Source of the DNA: Haemaphysalis longicornis
Lineage: Eukaryota > Arthropoda > Arachnida > Ixodida > Ixodidae
Direction of reading: 5' to 3'
Length of the DNA stretch: 64,000 nucleotides
Assembly (NCBI GenBank): GCA_013339765.2
Contig: CM023449.1
Coordinates: 223,271,992 to 223,335,991 of the forward strand
Position numbers and translations under genes: made by a program. Shown here one piece after another: positions 22,603-34,915 of the stretch. A model generated the notes under the pieces. That model was not told where the DNA came from. It saw only the letters and a program-made list of their open reading frames with translations, and searched no databases. Each line of letters starts with the position of its first letter. The stretch's first letter is position 1.

Positions 22603-25035
22603 CAAACGGCATTTGAAAAGTGCAGGCGGGATCGATTTTCTACAAAAATCGGTTATTTTTGGTAGTGCCAGTCCATATTGACAGTTCTGACTGCCTACTC
22701 TTCGGCCAGTCACTCACAGAGTATGTGCTTAACCATGGGACTTAAGCTTTAGCACTAAAGCTTAGCTCCTTACTTTTTCAATACAATATAAGCGAATGAG
22801 GGCAGGAGGGCCAGAATAATTCAGTGGTTCTATTCTGTATACTCGGAAAAGAGTGTGACGGTGTTCCCAAAGCAACCTGTCACTTGCCAGGTTGCAAAGA
22901 TGGTTGCAAAGATGGTTGTCACCATGTCCGTTACACGAGTGTTAGTTTTCCTGATACTCGCGTCTGCCTGCTGTTTGAAGAACTAGCGGTTTCCTTTCGG
23001 GATTCATGAATTTAGTTAAAAATGGACCCTCCTCCTCCCCCCCCCCCCCCCAACCATCGAGTGCGTTTTGTAATTAAGCTTAGGACTATTGAGAAGGGAC
23101 TGGTCTTATGCAGGAACGAATGGAGTGCAAATATGCAAACGGCTTTATAGGCGAAATATTTCTATTTTAAGTGCGTACCAGGAGGTTGCTCATACGAACG
23201 AAAACCTTCCCGGCGGTTTGTGTCCGCCAGTTAAAAATGGGGTGTTAGCACTTTATGCGCTTCTCTGCCGAGCAAGCTCTGTTCGTGTTCCCTAGCTTAC
23301 TGATAGCCGCGTCAGTGGCCGCGTTTGCTTCCTGACTTCTTTGCACTTAAAAATAATGACAAAACGCGGTCACTTTTGCTAGTGGTACCGGTGGTTTTGT
23401 ATAAGGTCGGCGACGGACGAATGGCAAAGCAATGTCAAGAATACGTGCATCTAAACGGACGCGCAAATACAACGCCTTTCGGTGATACCTTTGCACGATG
23501 GTTCTTTTCAGCCCTTGAATAAATGTCCGTATGATCATTCCGTGCAAAACGGGATTGCTGAAAACGATGAAAAGGGAGGTGGGATAAAAATAGTGTAACG
23601 ACTTACTCAAGCGTCATCTCGTCGATTGCACCCACTGTTTTAACTTTAACGCGATGCATGGCTTCTAGGGAAAATACTAGTCATAAGCGCTAAACGATGA
23701 GAAATGAATGATGACTGTTCATGCGTGAAATGAATCGCACTTGAACACGCTCAAGATTCTCTCGTTTACTGACTACAAGTACAGTGCTTTTACGTTTCTT
23801 ATGAGCGGAGTTTTTGCGAGGATATGATTCTAGTATAAACACGCCTGTAGAAAACGTGTTATGCAAATGTTTTCCTGCACCACTACACTAATTGCACTGG
23901 AGAATGCTTTGCAGGAGAACGCATGAAAAAGATTTCTCGGTACGACATCGGCTGTGGGATTCCACGCACCTGCTCGATAAGCAACGAAAGAAAGCGCTGT
24001 GTTTCTCGGAACGATTCGTCAAATTAGGGAAACCGAAGCGTAAACCAATGTTTTTTTTTTGTGTATTCGTTTATCTTGCAGAGAAAGAAAATAGAGTTCA
24101 TGTGGATAGCAAGTAGGGCGAACTTTTCCAGCCCACCACTCAACTCATTCTCATTAATGCTTATTTGCTGGAAAGTAATTCACTGTCCCACCAGTTTCGT
24201 GTTATTGCTCAGACATGAAAAGTAAAACGTTTCTTGGCTGTTCGACTGTTTTCTCGGGGCAAAAACAGCGCTCAAGCTACGAGAAGTTAACATTTAACAA
24301 TATTTTTTCCTCTAAGAAACTCACCAGCAAGCAATGGTTCCGAAACAGCTCACACCGTTACTGCTGCACTAGCAATGTGTCAAGCAGAAACATGTATGCA
24401 AATAGGGTCCGGTGATGCCGTCGGCGTCGGCATGTATATACGGTAGTCACACCAGAAGAGTCCATGACAATGCGATTCGGTAAAGAACACGGTACGTCTT
24501 CAATGGCCCAAGAGCATGGAGCCACAAGTTCGTAGTGCGTGGAATACACAAACCACACTGCCCTCCAAAAATTGTTCGTCCTCTTCGATTATAAACGAAA
24601 CCCTCCCGGGTAAATGATTGGCCCTGTGCCGTGGGCTCGTCTAACAGCTGTTGTCATAGATTTACAAAAAATTACCATCACGTACCAAGTAATGGACACT
24701 TTGTTGTCTTTTAGTGGCTAGGTAGTCGCTTCAAAATCGTCTTAAGTGATTCCATTGATTCACCTGCCCATGCTGGCCACCTCAGAGAGCACACCGATCG
24801 GTTCCGTTATCGAGGACCGTTACTGTGAGGACTCTTCGTGCACGCGATTTCTGAGACCAATAAAATGCAGCGGACGTCATAAATTCTCCTCGCAGCACCC
24901 TGGATCCTCTAATCCAGCTCCCTCTCCAACCTTGCCTCTCTCCACTGTAGGGAACTTCACTTTGTCGCCTGCAGCTGAGAATTGCCCTTACGAACCCGTA
25001 CTAGGGCTTTATCGTGATTGGAGCCAGCGCGCACT
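22603..25035. other. unassigned sequence
   Basis: Nothing recognised. A C-tract lies at about 23035-23051, and there is a short local duplication of AAAGATGGTTGC near 22896-22919. Confidence 0.4.
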
Positions 25036-25039
25036 GTGA

Positions 25040-25260
25040 CGCCCTTGGGAGATGATGATGAGGAGGAGGATGATGATGGTGACGATAACGACGATGAATA
25101 AAATTTAATTAAGAGCAAAGGGGTAAGGGAAGGTTGTGTGGTCAGCCGCATATGTCCACGAGGCCGCGAGGGGACGCCGCCGTCACCACGCGGTCGACCA
25201 CCGCAGTTTGATCTCCGCGGTCGGAGCTGGTCACCATCCTCTATCACTGCTCACGGGAAG
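25040..25260 (-). mobile_element. 3' end of a minus-strand retroposon (tentative)
   Basis: On the minus strand a GC-rich body (CGGCGTCCCCTCGCGGCC...) runs into CTCTTAATTAAATTTTATTCATC and a CATCATCCTCCTCC-type trinucleotide tail (25045-25080). Tail and position fit a LINE or SINE 3' end, but no family word is recognised. Confidence 0.35.
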
Positions 25261-25262
25261 GC

Positions 25263-25283
25263 GGGGGGGGGGGGGGGGGGGGG
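25263..25283. repeat. G21 homopolymer
   Basis: Twenty-one consecutive G. Such tracts are uncommon and may be length-variable or partly an assembly effect. Confidence 0.9.
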
Positions 25284-26590
25284 TTAGATTTGGTGGAGAA
25301 AAAATATTTTAGAGCACACGTGCTCTTCCATGACCCAAATACACTCTAGACGGGCGTGCATTTGACCCGGCCGAGCTCGACCGGCTCGATGATCCGCTTT
25401 TCGAGGTGGAGACGATCTTACGACCTTAATCCCCATCCCGACTCCCAAACAATGTCACCTAAGCCCTAGTTTGTGCTCTGTAGAGCAGCGACAAAGCTGA
25501 AATTTTGTAGCGCTTGTAAGAGACAATATGAGCGCGCAGGCGTCTTCCTTCGTATTTCGCAACGCTTTTCTCCTGTTATGCATAAATCTTCCTCAACACG
25601 TGTAGTGCAGCCAAGCGCGGTAAAATTGCGTGTCTACTTATCCCTTCGTTTTCCGACCAGACTTTTTACCGTAAACTACAAAGCAAATTGTTGATTTGAA
25701 CGACGGGCAATATCCCACCGGATTTAGAAATGGCTCCTGAATTTTTTTATTGTGCCTGGCACTTATTATGTTTTAAGATAAAAGCCTCCTTTTCAGAAGC
25801 CTACGGACTACCGCTGCAAGCAATATTCGTACGAAACCTGCGTAGCGGCATGACTCCGTACGGGCACGTTTTTCGTTACAGAGAGGCGGACGTCTCATTA
25901 AAGGTAAAAAATCGTGCTCTTCGAATTCTGATCACATGGTGGTCCAGCAGAACTGATTATCCTTAGGCAACTAAATAACAAAAAATACAATGAACAAATA
26001 ACCGGAAGCACTGGCGGTCACTCTGCTTCTCAACAACGTCATTCGACCCCTCAGCTCTAAGACAGGAACGTCATCCATTTCACTTAGAATGGACACTGGC
26101 GTGCCACCTACTCCTCGTCGCTAATATTATTACGATGCGGGAGCGCACCGTTAGTGTATTTACAGTGCCCTAGCAGGCACAGCAGGAAGCGGGGAACCAG
26201 CGTCCTCTTTATTTTTGCGTGTCCCAGTCCAGGGGCCGAAAGCATGTACTTCCTTTTCGTTTCGCAATGTTTTCGAGAGCACCCTCACAATAGCAAAGAG
26301 ACTGCCGAAAGGGGCCTTTCCACAGGGGAATAGGTATTGGGTCGAGTGCAGCACCCGTTTTGAGTAGTATTTTTCTTCGCATTGTCGATACCGAAGTAGA
26401 GGCGTCGGTGGGCGGAGCTAGGAACTTTAAGAAATGTGTTTGCTATGTGGGCGAATACTTTGTATTTGTGGAAATCCGCAATTTCGACAATCTGGTGTAG
26501 GAAGAAATTACGAGGTGTTTTGAGAATTGTGTCCTCAGACTTCGTTTCAGCTGTATACGGCTAGCTTACCGTGGATATTTCGTCTCAGAG
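25284..26590. other. unassigned sequence
   Basis: Nothing recognised. Confidence 0.4.
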
Positions 26591-26593
26591 TTG

Positions 26594-26700
26594 GATGAAT
26601 GGATGGAAAAATATTTGTTAGAGAGTTAAAGACTGAGGGGTAATGGGGTAAAAAACTCCCGAGCGCCCTCAATGAGGAGGCAGCGCAATCTAGTAAATCA
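26594..26700 (-). mobile_element. possible minus-strand retroposon tail
   Basis: GAATGGATGGAAAAATATTT on the plus strand reads on the minus strand as AAATATTTTTCCATCCATTC, a CCAT-type tail after an A/T-rich end. Body limits are uncertain. Confidence 0.3.
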
Positions 26701-27370
26701 TGGGCTGACACCTATAGCGTAGCCAGAGGAAAGCTGAGACACCATACCTCCTGCATAGCGTTTCATGCTCTGTGCATTGATGGTCCGGCTACCTCGGAGA
26801 AACAGTGGGCCGCGTACGTAACGTATCACCGCCAACGTAAGCGCAACTCCGATCGTCAGCGATTGGAGGCGAGCAGCACCAAAGATCGCGCCCGAAAGGC
26901 CGCCCGTAAGACGTGGGCTTTAGTCTCTACAGAAAGAAAGGTTCCGCGAAACGGAAAATGCGGCGCAGCGACGCATGTACTATTCCAGTAAATCGAACGA
27001 GCGCAAGGGTGACTAGAGAGGGACTTTTTGAACAGACATTTCGGATTTAGTTTCTGTGTTGTTGCACCAGACTGGGGTTCGGGAACGAAAAGATGGGGAT
27101 TGGTAAAGTTCGATATGTCGCAAAGCGTGAGCGTGCAATGAGCGTGCTGCTGCGTACTCTCCCGAAAAGGCTGACGTATAAACGTTCTGAGTGTGTGCGG
27201 CGGGCAAGGATTCCTTACCGCGTGGTGCTGTGCGGCGGCTCTGCACGACAAACGGACATCTCCAATCATGGCGAAATGAAACGCAAACATGAAAATATGA
27301 ACCAGAAGCCACAAATAGCGCGATTTCTTTCCATGCAAGTCAATATGACGTGTGGCTTAGTTTTAAAATT
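26701..27370. other. unassigned sequence
   Basis: No domain recognised. 26820-26930 is rich in CGC/CGA codons (Arg-rich in one frame) and could be a fragment of a repeat with arginine-rich coding content. The ORF at 26856-27338 (-, 160 codons) has no recognisable features. Confidence 0.35.
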
Positions 27371-27371
27371 G

Positions 27372-27915
27372 CGCCCACCTCCCCGCGCGGGGAACCCTGT
27401 GTAGATGCGACGCATCGTGGGGTTCACTTGGTGTTTCCGTTGGATTGATTCTGAAATCGCGTGAAACGTGTCGGGAACGCGTATGATTATTATGTTTTAT
27501 GATTGTTATTATGTTTTATTGGCCAATCTTGGTCAATCTCTCCAAGTGGTATGCTTGGGGCTTCGCTGTCGCAACGACCTTTACTCCATCATTGTTGCTG
27601 TAAGTGGGAGCTTCTTTTCCTTTATTGCAAGTGTTAATCATTGCCCCATCATGCGTTGTATCAGTAGCTTCTTGGCGTAGTTTGAATGAGTCAAGAATAT
27701 AAGGCGCGTTCGTAGCATTTGGTTCTGTCTCGGTTTTGTGGCGCAGTGGGAAGAGCACCATGTACCTCGCGTTCCGCCCACAGGGTCGTGGGATCGAAAC
27801 CGGGCGCCGCTAACTATTATTTTTTTGTTGTTGTTGTGTAGGGGAGGGGTGTGGATGGAAAACGCCGTATGGAGGGACAAGGCGAGTGAATGAGATGCAG
27901 TCGCATCTAAAAAAA
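27372..27915 (+). mobile_element. TIR repeat, copy C with different core
   Basis: Starts CCACCTCCCCGCGCGGGGAA, then TAGATGCGACGCAT at 27402 and GGGGTTCAC. It ends AGGGACAAGGCGAGTGAATG, then AGATGCAGTCGCATCTA at 27909. The 5' and 3' boundary blocks match copy B, but the pentanucleotide core and the G+C block are absent. The inside instead carries a tRNA-like SINE at 27727-27835. Its TAGATGCGAC/GTCGCATCTA ends pair perfectly over 10 bp. Confidence 0.7.
27727..27840 (+). mobile_element. tRNA-derived SINE head nested in copy C
   Basis: TTTGTGGCGCAGTGGGAAGA is a good A box (TGGCGCAGTGG). GGGATCGAAACCGGGCGCCG at 27790-27809 is a B-box and T-arm-like block, about 55 bp downstream. An ACTATTATTTTTTTGTTGTT tail follows. 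The missing acceptor stem and the T-rich tail argue for a SINE and not a tRNA gene. Confidence 0.6.
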
Positions 27916-30800
27916 ACAAAGTTGGGAAATGTGACATGCCAAATATATCAATAGCGCGCCATTACTGAGCCTCCACGAACGGTATTGTAAGGGCAGAGCA
28001 ATTAAGGGGCTCGCCTCGTCGTCGTGGCTCGCTGTAACGGTGGATGTCAAACGACTGCCGGATTCAGGCGGTGCCGCGAGATAACGGGCCCAAGTACAGC
28101 CCGGCGTTCGGTCATGGGGCGTCCCGCAGAGGCTTCGAAAACCAGTCACAACCATTCGAAACTCGCCAAACGCTGGCGCTTGTCATACATATCTCCGTTG
28201 TTTCGCGCAAAAAAAAAAAAAAAAACTGCAGGTACATTTGACGCGAAATATATGTAACTAACCAGCAGAACTCGCGTTCATTTAGTTCGGAACGCTCGTC
28301 GGGTTTGTTTTTGCGATAGTAAGCGAAAAAAAGCGGCAGTGCAATGCCGGCACGTGCGGGAGGAAAAGCAAGCACAAAGACAACAGAACTCCCGCTGGAG
28401 CAGTTTCAGGCAGGGGGCGCGCGAGCACTACGGAGGCGGGAAATTTGAAATTGCTTTGGCTGGTAGCAGTGAGCGGATAGAGGCGCTACAGCCCATACTG
28501 GCGAATCACCTTCTCTGCACTTCCGTCCGTTTTAGGATTGAGTGGAACGGCTTTAATTTTTAAATTTTTTGCGTCCTGGTTTATATTTTCGTTTTCGCAT
28601 TTCATTTGGTCGTGACTGCGCATGTATCCCTCCAAGTGTTATATAGCTCTGCTGGTCATCCACCTTCACAGGGTGGAATGGCCTAGAAGGTTTTGTGTGC
28701 GGGCGTGTGTTTTATAGATCGACGATTATTCGGGCTGACGTACCACTGAAAGAACTGCTGGTGGACCATTGGTGCGTCAAAACAAGTTCAAGGCGCTGTG
28801 AATGTGCGATAGCGTTAACTGTGACGCGTAAGTAATGTTTGCGCAAAAACCGACTTCTCTGACCAACTAAGTGGCGTAGCGGCGTCACTGACGTTACCGA
28901 ATACCCGAACAGCGCCTCAAAATGATCTACTTTCACCCTAAATAACGGCATCCGCCCCACGCCGGACACCACTAGGCAGCATCTTAAGAAAAATGGCCGT
29001 CACCGTGCTCGCTGACGGTAATGCCGAGCATTCCGAATGCCCCTTTCAAAGCAGAAGACAACCAACAACAGTTGTATATCCTAGCCCACAGTCTTAAGCC
29101 CTCACTCTGCAAGCTCGGTTTAAGTAATGAGGGAACATTCCTGCTAGCACTAGCCGAAACATAACAGGATTGCTGTCGTACAGCATTGCTGAGTGAAAGG
29201 AGGGACTTGCGGGCAGCAGGATTAACGTCAAAGCGGCTACAGACAACCAAGGACAAAGCAAAGCTAATACGGGAAACGTTGTAGTCGGCAGATTATGCAG
29301 TAACAATCTCATGCCGGAGGTGCACAGGCAGGCTAGAGGCAATTGATACGGTGAGCCGCGTGGGGACTACGAACAATGCTGTAATATCACAGGAGACTGA
29401 TACAGCTCTTCCACGGCTTAGCACACCGCCTGAGAGGTGGCGTGTCCGTATAAACGGAAGTGCTGCTACAGAAAGGGCACGCCTTAGCTTCCAGCGTTGA
29501 TTGGTACGTTGTTAACTCATACAAGGTGAGACAATGTTGTAGCATCGCCGACGAAGTTTGTCGCAGCTTTGACAGAACACGCCGTAATGCAGCCTAAGTG
29601 ATGTGGCATATAACTGCATTAGTCTTGTGATTTAATTACGACAGCTAAAAACCAAAGTGCCTTGTTTGGTTGACTTCGTATCGGTGATGGTGTAGAGCTG
29701 GCGGCCACAAAAACTGCTTTTCTTCTTCAAAAGTCCTTCAAATGGGTGCGATTAAGTCTCTCTTAGCTATGTTGAAGACGAGGGAGCTGTAAATAGCAGT
29801 GTTTATTCGTAGCTTGACACGTGGACAGCTCACGTAGTTTGTATTTGCATGTCTACAGTTAGAATTGTACAAGCAGGGAAAGGATGCGCATGCTATAGGT
29901 AGGCAACCGTAAGTGCGCAGGTTAAAAATAGTTGTAAAACATACTTGTCACAGAAAAACTTTGCTACAGTAGCTCCGCGTGTAATCTAGCTTCCGCTTCG
30001 TCGAAAACAGTTGAAGTATCTATTGAATTTCGATTATGTCTTCAGTAGAATGTTTTTACATTACATCGACCAAGAGCTGTGACGTCCGTCGCAGGAAATA
30101 TTTGCCGAACTAATTTTCTGAAAACCGATGTCCGGATATCATCCGCCGCAGAGTCAGCTTTCTTTTCTTTTTGAATTCTTATCGCACTTTGAATATACTC
30201 GGTAGACTTTCCTTACCCGCGAATATTCTGAAATGTGCGACAATTCCTCGCGGCGACTGACACCGCAACTTTGAGATATTTTTCACTCCAAATTATCTCC
30301 TAGAAACGTGATTACAAGCATCCGATGACAGCTTGTACGCAATTAATTTTTCGCAATGAGAATCCTGCCGAAGTTGCTGCCGTGAAATTTCATGAACAGC
30401 AAAATCTATATTTCAAGGCTGCCCGATTTCGCTCCTCCAATCAAAGGTCATTTCGAACGGACAACTCGAATGTCTTAACCTCGAACAAAAGAAGAAATTA
30501 ATAACAAGCCACAATTGCATCATTCAACAAAAAGACAATTTATCGCAAATAAATCATGAACTCATTAGCCAAGCCTCGGAGTTCATAAAAAAACACACGC
30601 ACACAACCTCAATTGTGCCTTGACTGTGGCCGCAAATGTGCTCACGGTTTCATTTGCTCTTATAATTGTCGAGATGTGTGAACCGCGCAACCAAGTATTT
30701 AACCAACGACCTTGCATTTACGTGCTTCTGTTGCTTCAAAAGCGAGATGCACCAGTCTGTGAGATCGGGATTATAACAAGAAATGCTTCTCATTAAATAT
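27916..30800. other. unassigned sequence
   Basis: A-tract at 28210-28226. Minus-strand ORFs at 28712-28972 and 28984-29256 are neighbours but show no domain. 29.4-30.8 kb has almost no open frames. Confidence 0.4.
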
Positions 30801-30811
30801 TGTTTCAACAC

Positions 30812-31327
30812 TCACACGCTGCGAGTCATTAGAAAACTTTCCAAAACTTCCTGCCTCCTCTCCTTCATGTTTCGCGCTGTTAAGCTCTTATCGTTCGTTT
30901 CTACGTTGTCCCCTTCAACGCCAGCGTAAAATGGGCACCAGAAAAGAGAACACTGGCAGGAGATTAAACTTCCTCGCAAAGTGAAACTGATGAGGCCCCG
31001 CTCCGCGCGAAACTTGAACTCTTCAGCGAGCTTGGTCGGTTTCTCGTTCACGAGAAGTGCAGCCGGCGTATCTGATAGCGCCAGAAGCGGCATCCGCATC
31101 GCCAGAGGATTGAGGTGTGCGATCGCCTCAGTTGAGCGCCTTTTCTTCGCATTCACCGTTCTCACTGCGGAGTCGGGAAACACGGCTGATCGCGTGGCAA
31201 GCGGATGAATGGCAGAGATCAAGCTGGCGTGAAATTGCAACCGTTTTTTTTTTGTTCTTCTCGTCTGCTGGCTTTGATTCGTTCCGCTTGTCGTCGACGC
31301 CAGCGTAGATAAACCCGGCCGTGCCAC
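30812..31327 (-). other. 171-codon open frame of unknown status
   Basis: One of the longer uninterrupted minus-strand ORFs in the window outside recognised repeats. It has no recognisable domain, signal peptide or transmembrane segment. The N-terminal 30 residues are Ser/Thr/Lys-rich (a 'RRTKKKR' patch near residue 25). Two overlapping ORFs lie on the opposite strand. I do not claim it is a gene; conservation or expression evidence would be needed. Confidence 0.15.
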
Positions 31328-31527
31328 CCCTGTAGCAAAGTTCGCAAGCGCTTGGTGTCTCGAGACCTGCGAGGCAAACTACCGATTCGCACATTTCTTT
31401 CTCGTTGGCTCAACGGAATAGAAAAAAAGATCCAAGCTATCGTCGAAAGCGGGTCCGAACCATCTCCGACTGTTCCATGTGCGTTGAATTGAAAAAATAA
31501 TTGTGGGATTGGCATTTGCATGACCAA

Positions 31528-33560
31528 GACGGAAGGTTGCGGATAATTTAAACCGACGTTACTTCTTTACGTTGTGAATATTACGTATATCGACCTTCAT
31601 TAGGGAGGACAGAACCTGACGATATATTGATGGTCTATTTATAAGTGTCGCGAGCATGATACTCAAAGAAAAAAGATCACAGTCCCCTTGCCATATCTTG
31701 CCTATTATCCTGCAGAGCGTAGTCATGACATCTTTCAACGTGCTTTGCATTCCAACGTTGTGCATGAACTGATTACAACGTTTATTTTTAAACACGTACA
31801 CTTGAAGGAGTAATCTTCGAATATTTCTCACTGCATCGTACTGCGCACAGGTACCGAAAGCCGACATGACCAAATAAGGTCACCCCACATTACCCATGTT
31901 ATTTCGCCGTCACAATGTAGACGGTACGCAGTCTAACCCCATTGCAAGTCTCGTAATATCCGTAGCGTTCATGTACTGTTACACACGAGCACGTCGAAGC
32001 ACTCGCCACCCGAAAATGTGGCGAGTCTAACGGGATGACGTAGCCCGCCGATTTCTTTTCTGTATTTACTCCACGACTTCCATTGCTTAGGCAGGATAGT
32101 GACTTACAGCGAAAGAGTACGATGGCGTGACAAGATGGCAATGCGATGAATACAATGACGTTGCGGGCCATACAAGTTCACCGCTGTGATAACCTATTCG
32201 AGCTAAAGGCCGAGCGCTTTCTTCAATAAACGAATTAAAATTTATTAGGACAATGTTGGTATAGCCAGTACCTTGGCGTTGTGCCGCTTCCTCGAGACCT
32301 TGGAGCTTCTGGCTGCTGCGTCTCCACCATGAACCTGTTCGCTCCTCCTCAGGGGCCCTGCCCGGCTGGAGTTCCCCGCTGTCACCATATCGGGAATCTC
32401 TTTTTGACAGTGAAAGCTTATACGGGTACACTTATTTCAATTCCATAATGGGGAAAGAAACTTATTCCGGCGTTTCTCTACCACGAACAACGCCATCTCT
32501 GGAACTTTTTCTAATCCTGAACGGCTGCCCGAACGGCTGCTTCACCACAATACACCTGACTGACCAGTTGTTGCGTCCGAGTGAGCGAGGTTGACGAATA
32601 ACGTTTGCGGATGCATAATTTGGCTCAAAGATGAGAAAGTTCGCTCTGACGCTGATACGGACAGGGAAAGCCGTTCTTCAGTGCTTATTGGCGCCGGTCC
32701 AGAGCGACGCTAAGCCGTGCACGGTGGGTGCAAGCGCAGCGCTCCGAACTCATGCGCGTGCCCGCTGCAGTCCCCGTGCGTGCCAACGTGCCACTTGTTT
32801 CTCGGCGCCTTTATCATCATCATTTATACTGTCCATGTTGGGAGTAAATTACAAATCCGCAACCGACGCCTCGCAGTGCTTCACGTCACGTTTCAATTTC
32901 GTAATGTCACATCGCGACATTTTCGAGCCAAAAAGCTTACTTTGGGTTTCTTCATTGAACCAGTTTGTTGGTTTGACCGCACTTGTCAGTATCTAACTTG
33001 CGTTCAGCAGGAACAAATGCTGGATATCTTTAGGTGTTTGAAGTTTTTCAGCATACTTTTTCGTTCATCATCGGCACGTAAGCGGTGGCCTTTCTTATAT
33101 AATTTCTCCTTTGACTAACGCAGTTCAGAAAAAAGTCGCTGAACCCGGAAACAACCAATTGCGTGTCTGGCGCCATCCTTTCAGCTTCACCACTTTGCCG
33201 AGTTAAAAGGCTTTAGGCTGAGTTAAGGCCACGCCCCGCTATGTAAACCTGGAACCAGACGCCTCAATGCCGTACCTGCTCTTCATCTACGACTTCTCAT
33301 TGCTGCTCCATGCCTGTCTAGCCTCGCAGAGGTACACCCTTTCCCGCATCCTGCCTCACTCTCCCACGCCTGTGTAGCTGGACGGCAAGAAGCGGTCAGA
33401 GTAATGGCTCTGGCCTCGAGGGTATAATTTCATTTGCGCTGCTATCGTCGACAAGCCAGAACAAGTCCACTGATCGAGACGGCAGCCGAGAAAACCCAGG
33501 CACCCAATCTTAGCTGAGTGAAAACACTTTCGCGAGTACGTCAGACTTGCGTAATCTGTA
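31528..33560. other. unassigned sequence
   Basis: Nothing recognised with confidence. Around 32087-32431 (-) a frame leads to TCCTAATAAATTTTAATTCG, which might be another retroposon 3' end. Confidence 0.35.
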
Positions 33561-33566
33561 CAATGA

Positions 33567-33582
33567 CCCCCCCCCCCCCCCC
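33567..33582. repeat. C16 homopolymer
   Basis: Sixteen consecutive C. Confidence 0.9.
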
Positions 33583-33959
33583 TGAAAACGCGGGATAAGT
33601 AAGACTGCTTCGGTATGCTTTGTTTTCCTGCATAATTTTCACAGATTTGGCTGGTTAGGGCTATCTGTACTCAACTTTGCTGAGCCGCAGTGTTCGGCAA
33701 TAAAATTCTTCCGTATGATTTGCCTCTACACCTTACGTAATGCAATAAGTGAAAGTGCTAACGTTCAGGATGAAGGCCATGGACTCTGCAAAAGCCGTTG
33801 ACAAGTCTGCGGAGCACATGAGGTCCGACAGGGCAACATAAAAAAAAGGCGTTTCTTCAAAAATTGGTTGAAGTGTGGACACTGACAAAGTATAACAACT
33901 ATTATTTCTTTACCTTCTAGAATTTCTCTTTCCTATGCTAAACCGGACAAGTGAAGCGC

Positions 33960-34500
33960 CTTCTGTTGCCTCCTAAGAGCCTATACTCCTTCTCCCTGCA
34001 CTTTTTCATCCCCATATACGTTCCCTTTCCATCCCCCTTTCCAATGCCTTTATTCTTCCTGCTGCTCTCCCTACCTTTCTTCCTCCTCTAATCCCATCAC
34101 CATCTCAAATTACCATTCATTTCGTTCCCCCGTACCTCTTCTACTCATACCCCCCCTCTCTAAATTGCCCTACTGACCCTCCACCTCACTACTGCGAATG
34201 CTCCTCTCGACCTTCTCGTGTTCCCTTCACCTCCATCCATTCTTCTTCTCCTCCCTCATCTACTCCACCTCTCATATTTTTGGTACTCATCCCAATCCGT
34301 GCACCTTCCCCTCACCATTTTCCTCTTCTCCCGTACCCCACCCCCTTCCCCTAAACTTTTCCCCCTTATACCTCCTCTCTTCCCCATCTCTCTCTCTATC
34401 CAACTCTCTCTCCTCCCTTCTCCTCCCTCTTTTCTGCAATCTAATCCCCAGTTCTACTCTCCCTTCGCACTCCTTACTCCCCTTCCTCCTTTTCTAGTCC
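33960..34500. repeat. pyrimidine-rich tract
   Basis: About 540 bp in which the plus strand is overwhelmingly C and T, with no regular unit. It produces two overlapping open frames (34198-34497, 34218-34592) rich in Pro, Ser, Leu and Phe that are composition artefacts. Confidence 0.8.
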
Positions 34501-34520
34501 TCTCCTCCACTTTCCCACTT

Positions 34521-34735
34521 ATGACGTCAATCGATATCGCCACCTTTACGTACAATAAAAACAATGGTTGTTTTTTAATGGGCCCCGATTGACGACGCTA
34601 TACGTCAATGGGTGACGTTAGGCCTAGAGTTTTACGTATAGGCTCAACGTTACGCCCCCTGCGGGTTGAGGTTTGAGACGTGCTATAAGCAACGTCCAAC
34701 GTTTTGTACGTCGAACTGCCTATACGACGTTAGAC
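34521..34735. repeat. ACGT-dense block
   Basis: ACGT occurs nine times in 34602-34730, plus TGACGTCA at 34520-34527 and TTACGTAC at 34546-34553. GTATAGGCTCAACG at 34635-34648 and an inverse GAACTGCCTATAC at 34713-34725 form a weak dyad. No family recognised. Confidence 0.6.
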
Positions 34736-34842
34736 CTGAAAGGGTTTTGTTAAGCCCAACGACGGGCCGCAGCATACCTTCGTCTCTCCAATGCCCGGCT
34801 GCCATCGAGCTTTTCAAAACAAGTTATGTACTCGAAAAAACA

Positions 34843-34915
34843 CGATGGTGGTGGTGGTGAAACTTTAGTTCCAAAAAAGGGTCCTGAAGGACACCTGACC
34901 GGGGCTTTTCCGAGT
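34843..34915 (-). mobile_element. minus-strand retroposon 3' tail (tentative)
   Basis: On the minus strand: GGACCCTTTTTTGGAACTAA, AGTTT, then (CACCAC)n. A trinucleotide tail after an A/T-rich end fits a LINE end. Confidence 0.35.

Noticed and set aside
34198..34592. Overlapping 99- and 124-codon plus-strand ORFs
   Set aside because: Translations of a pyrimidine-rich tract; composition alone explains the open frames.
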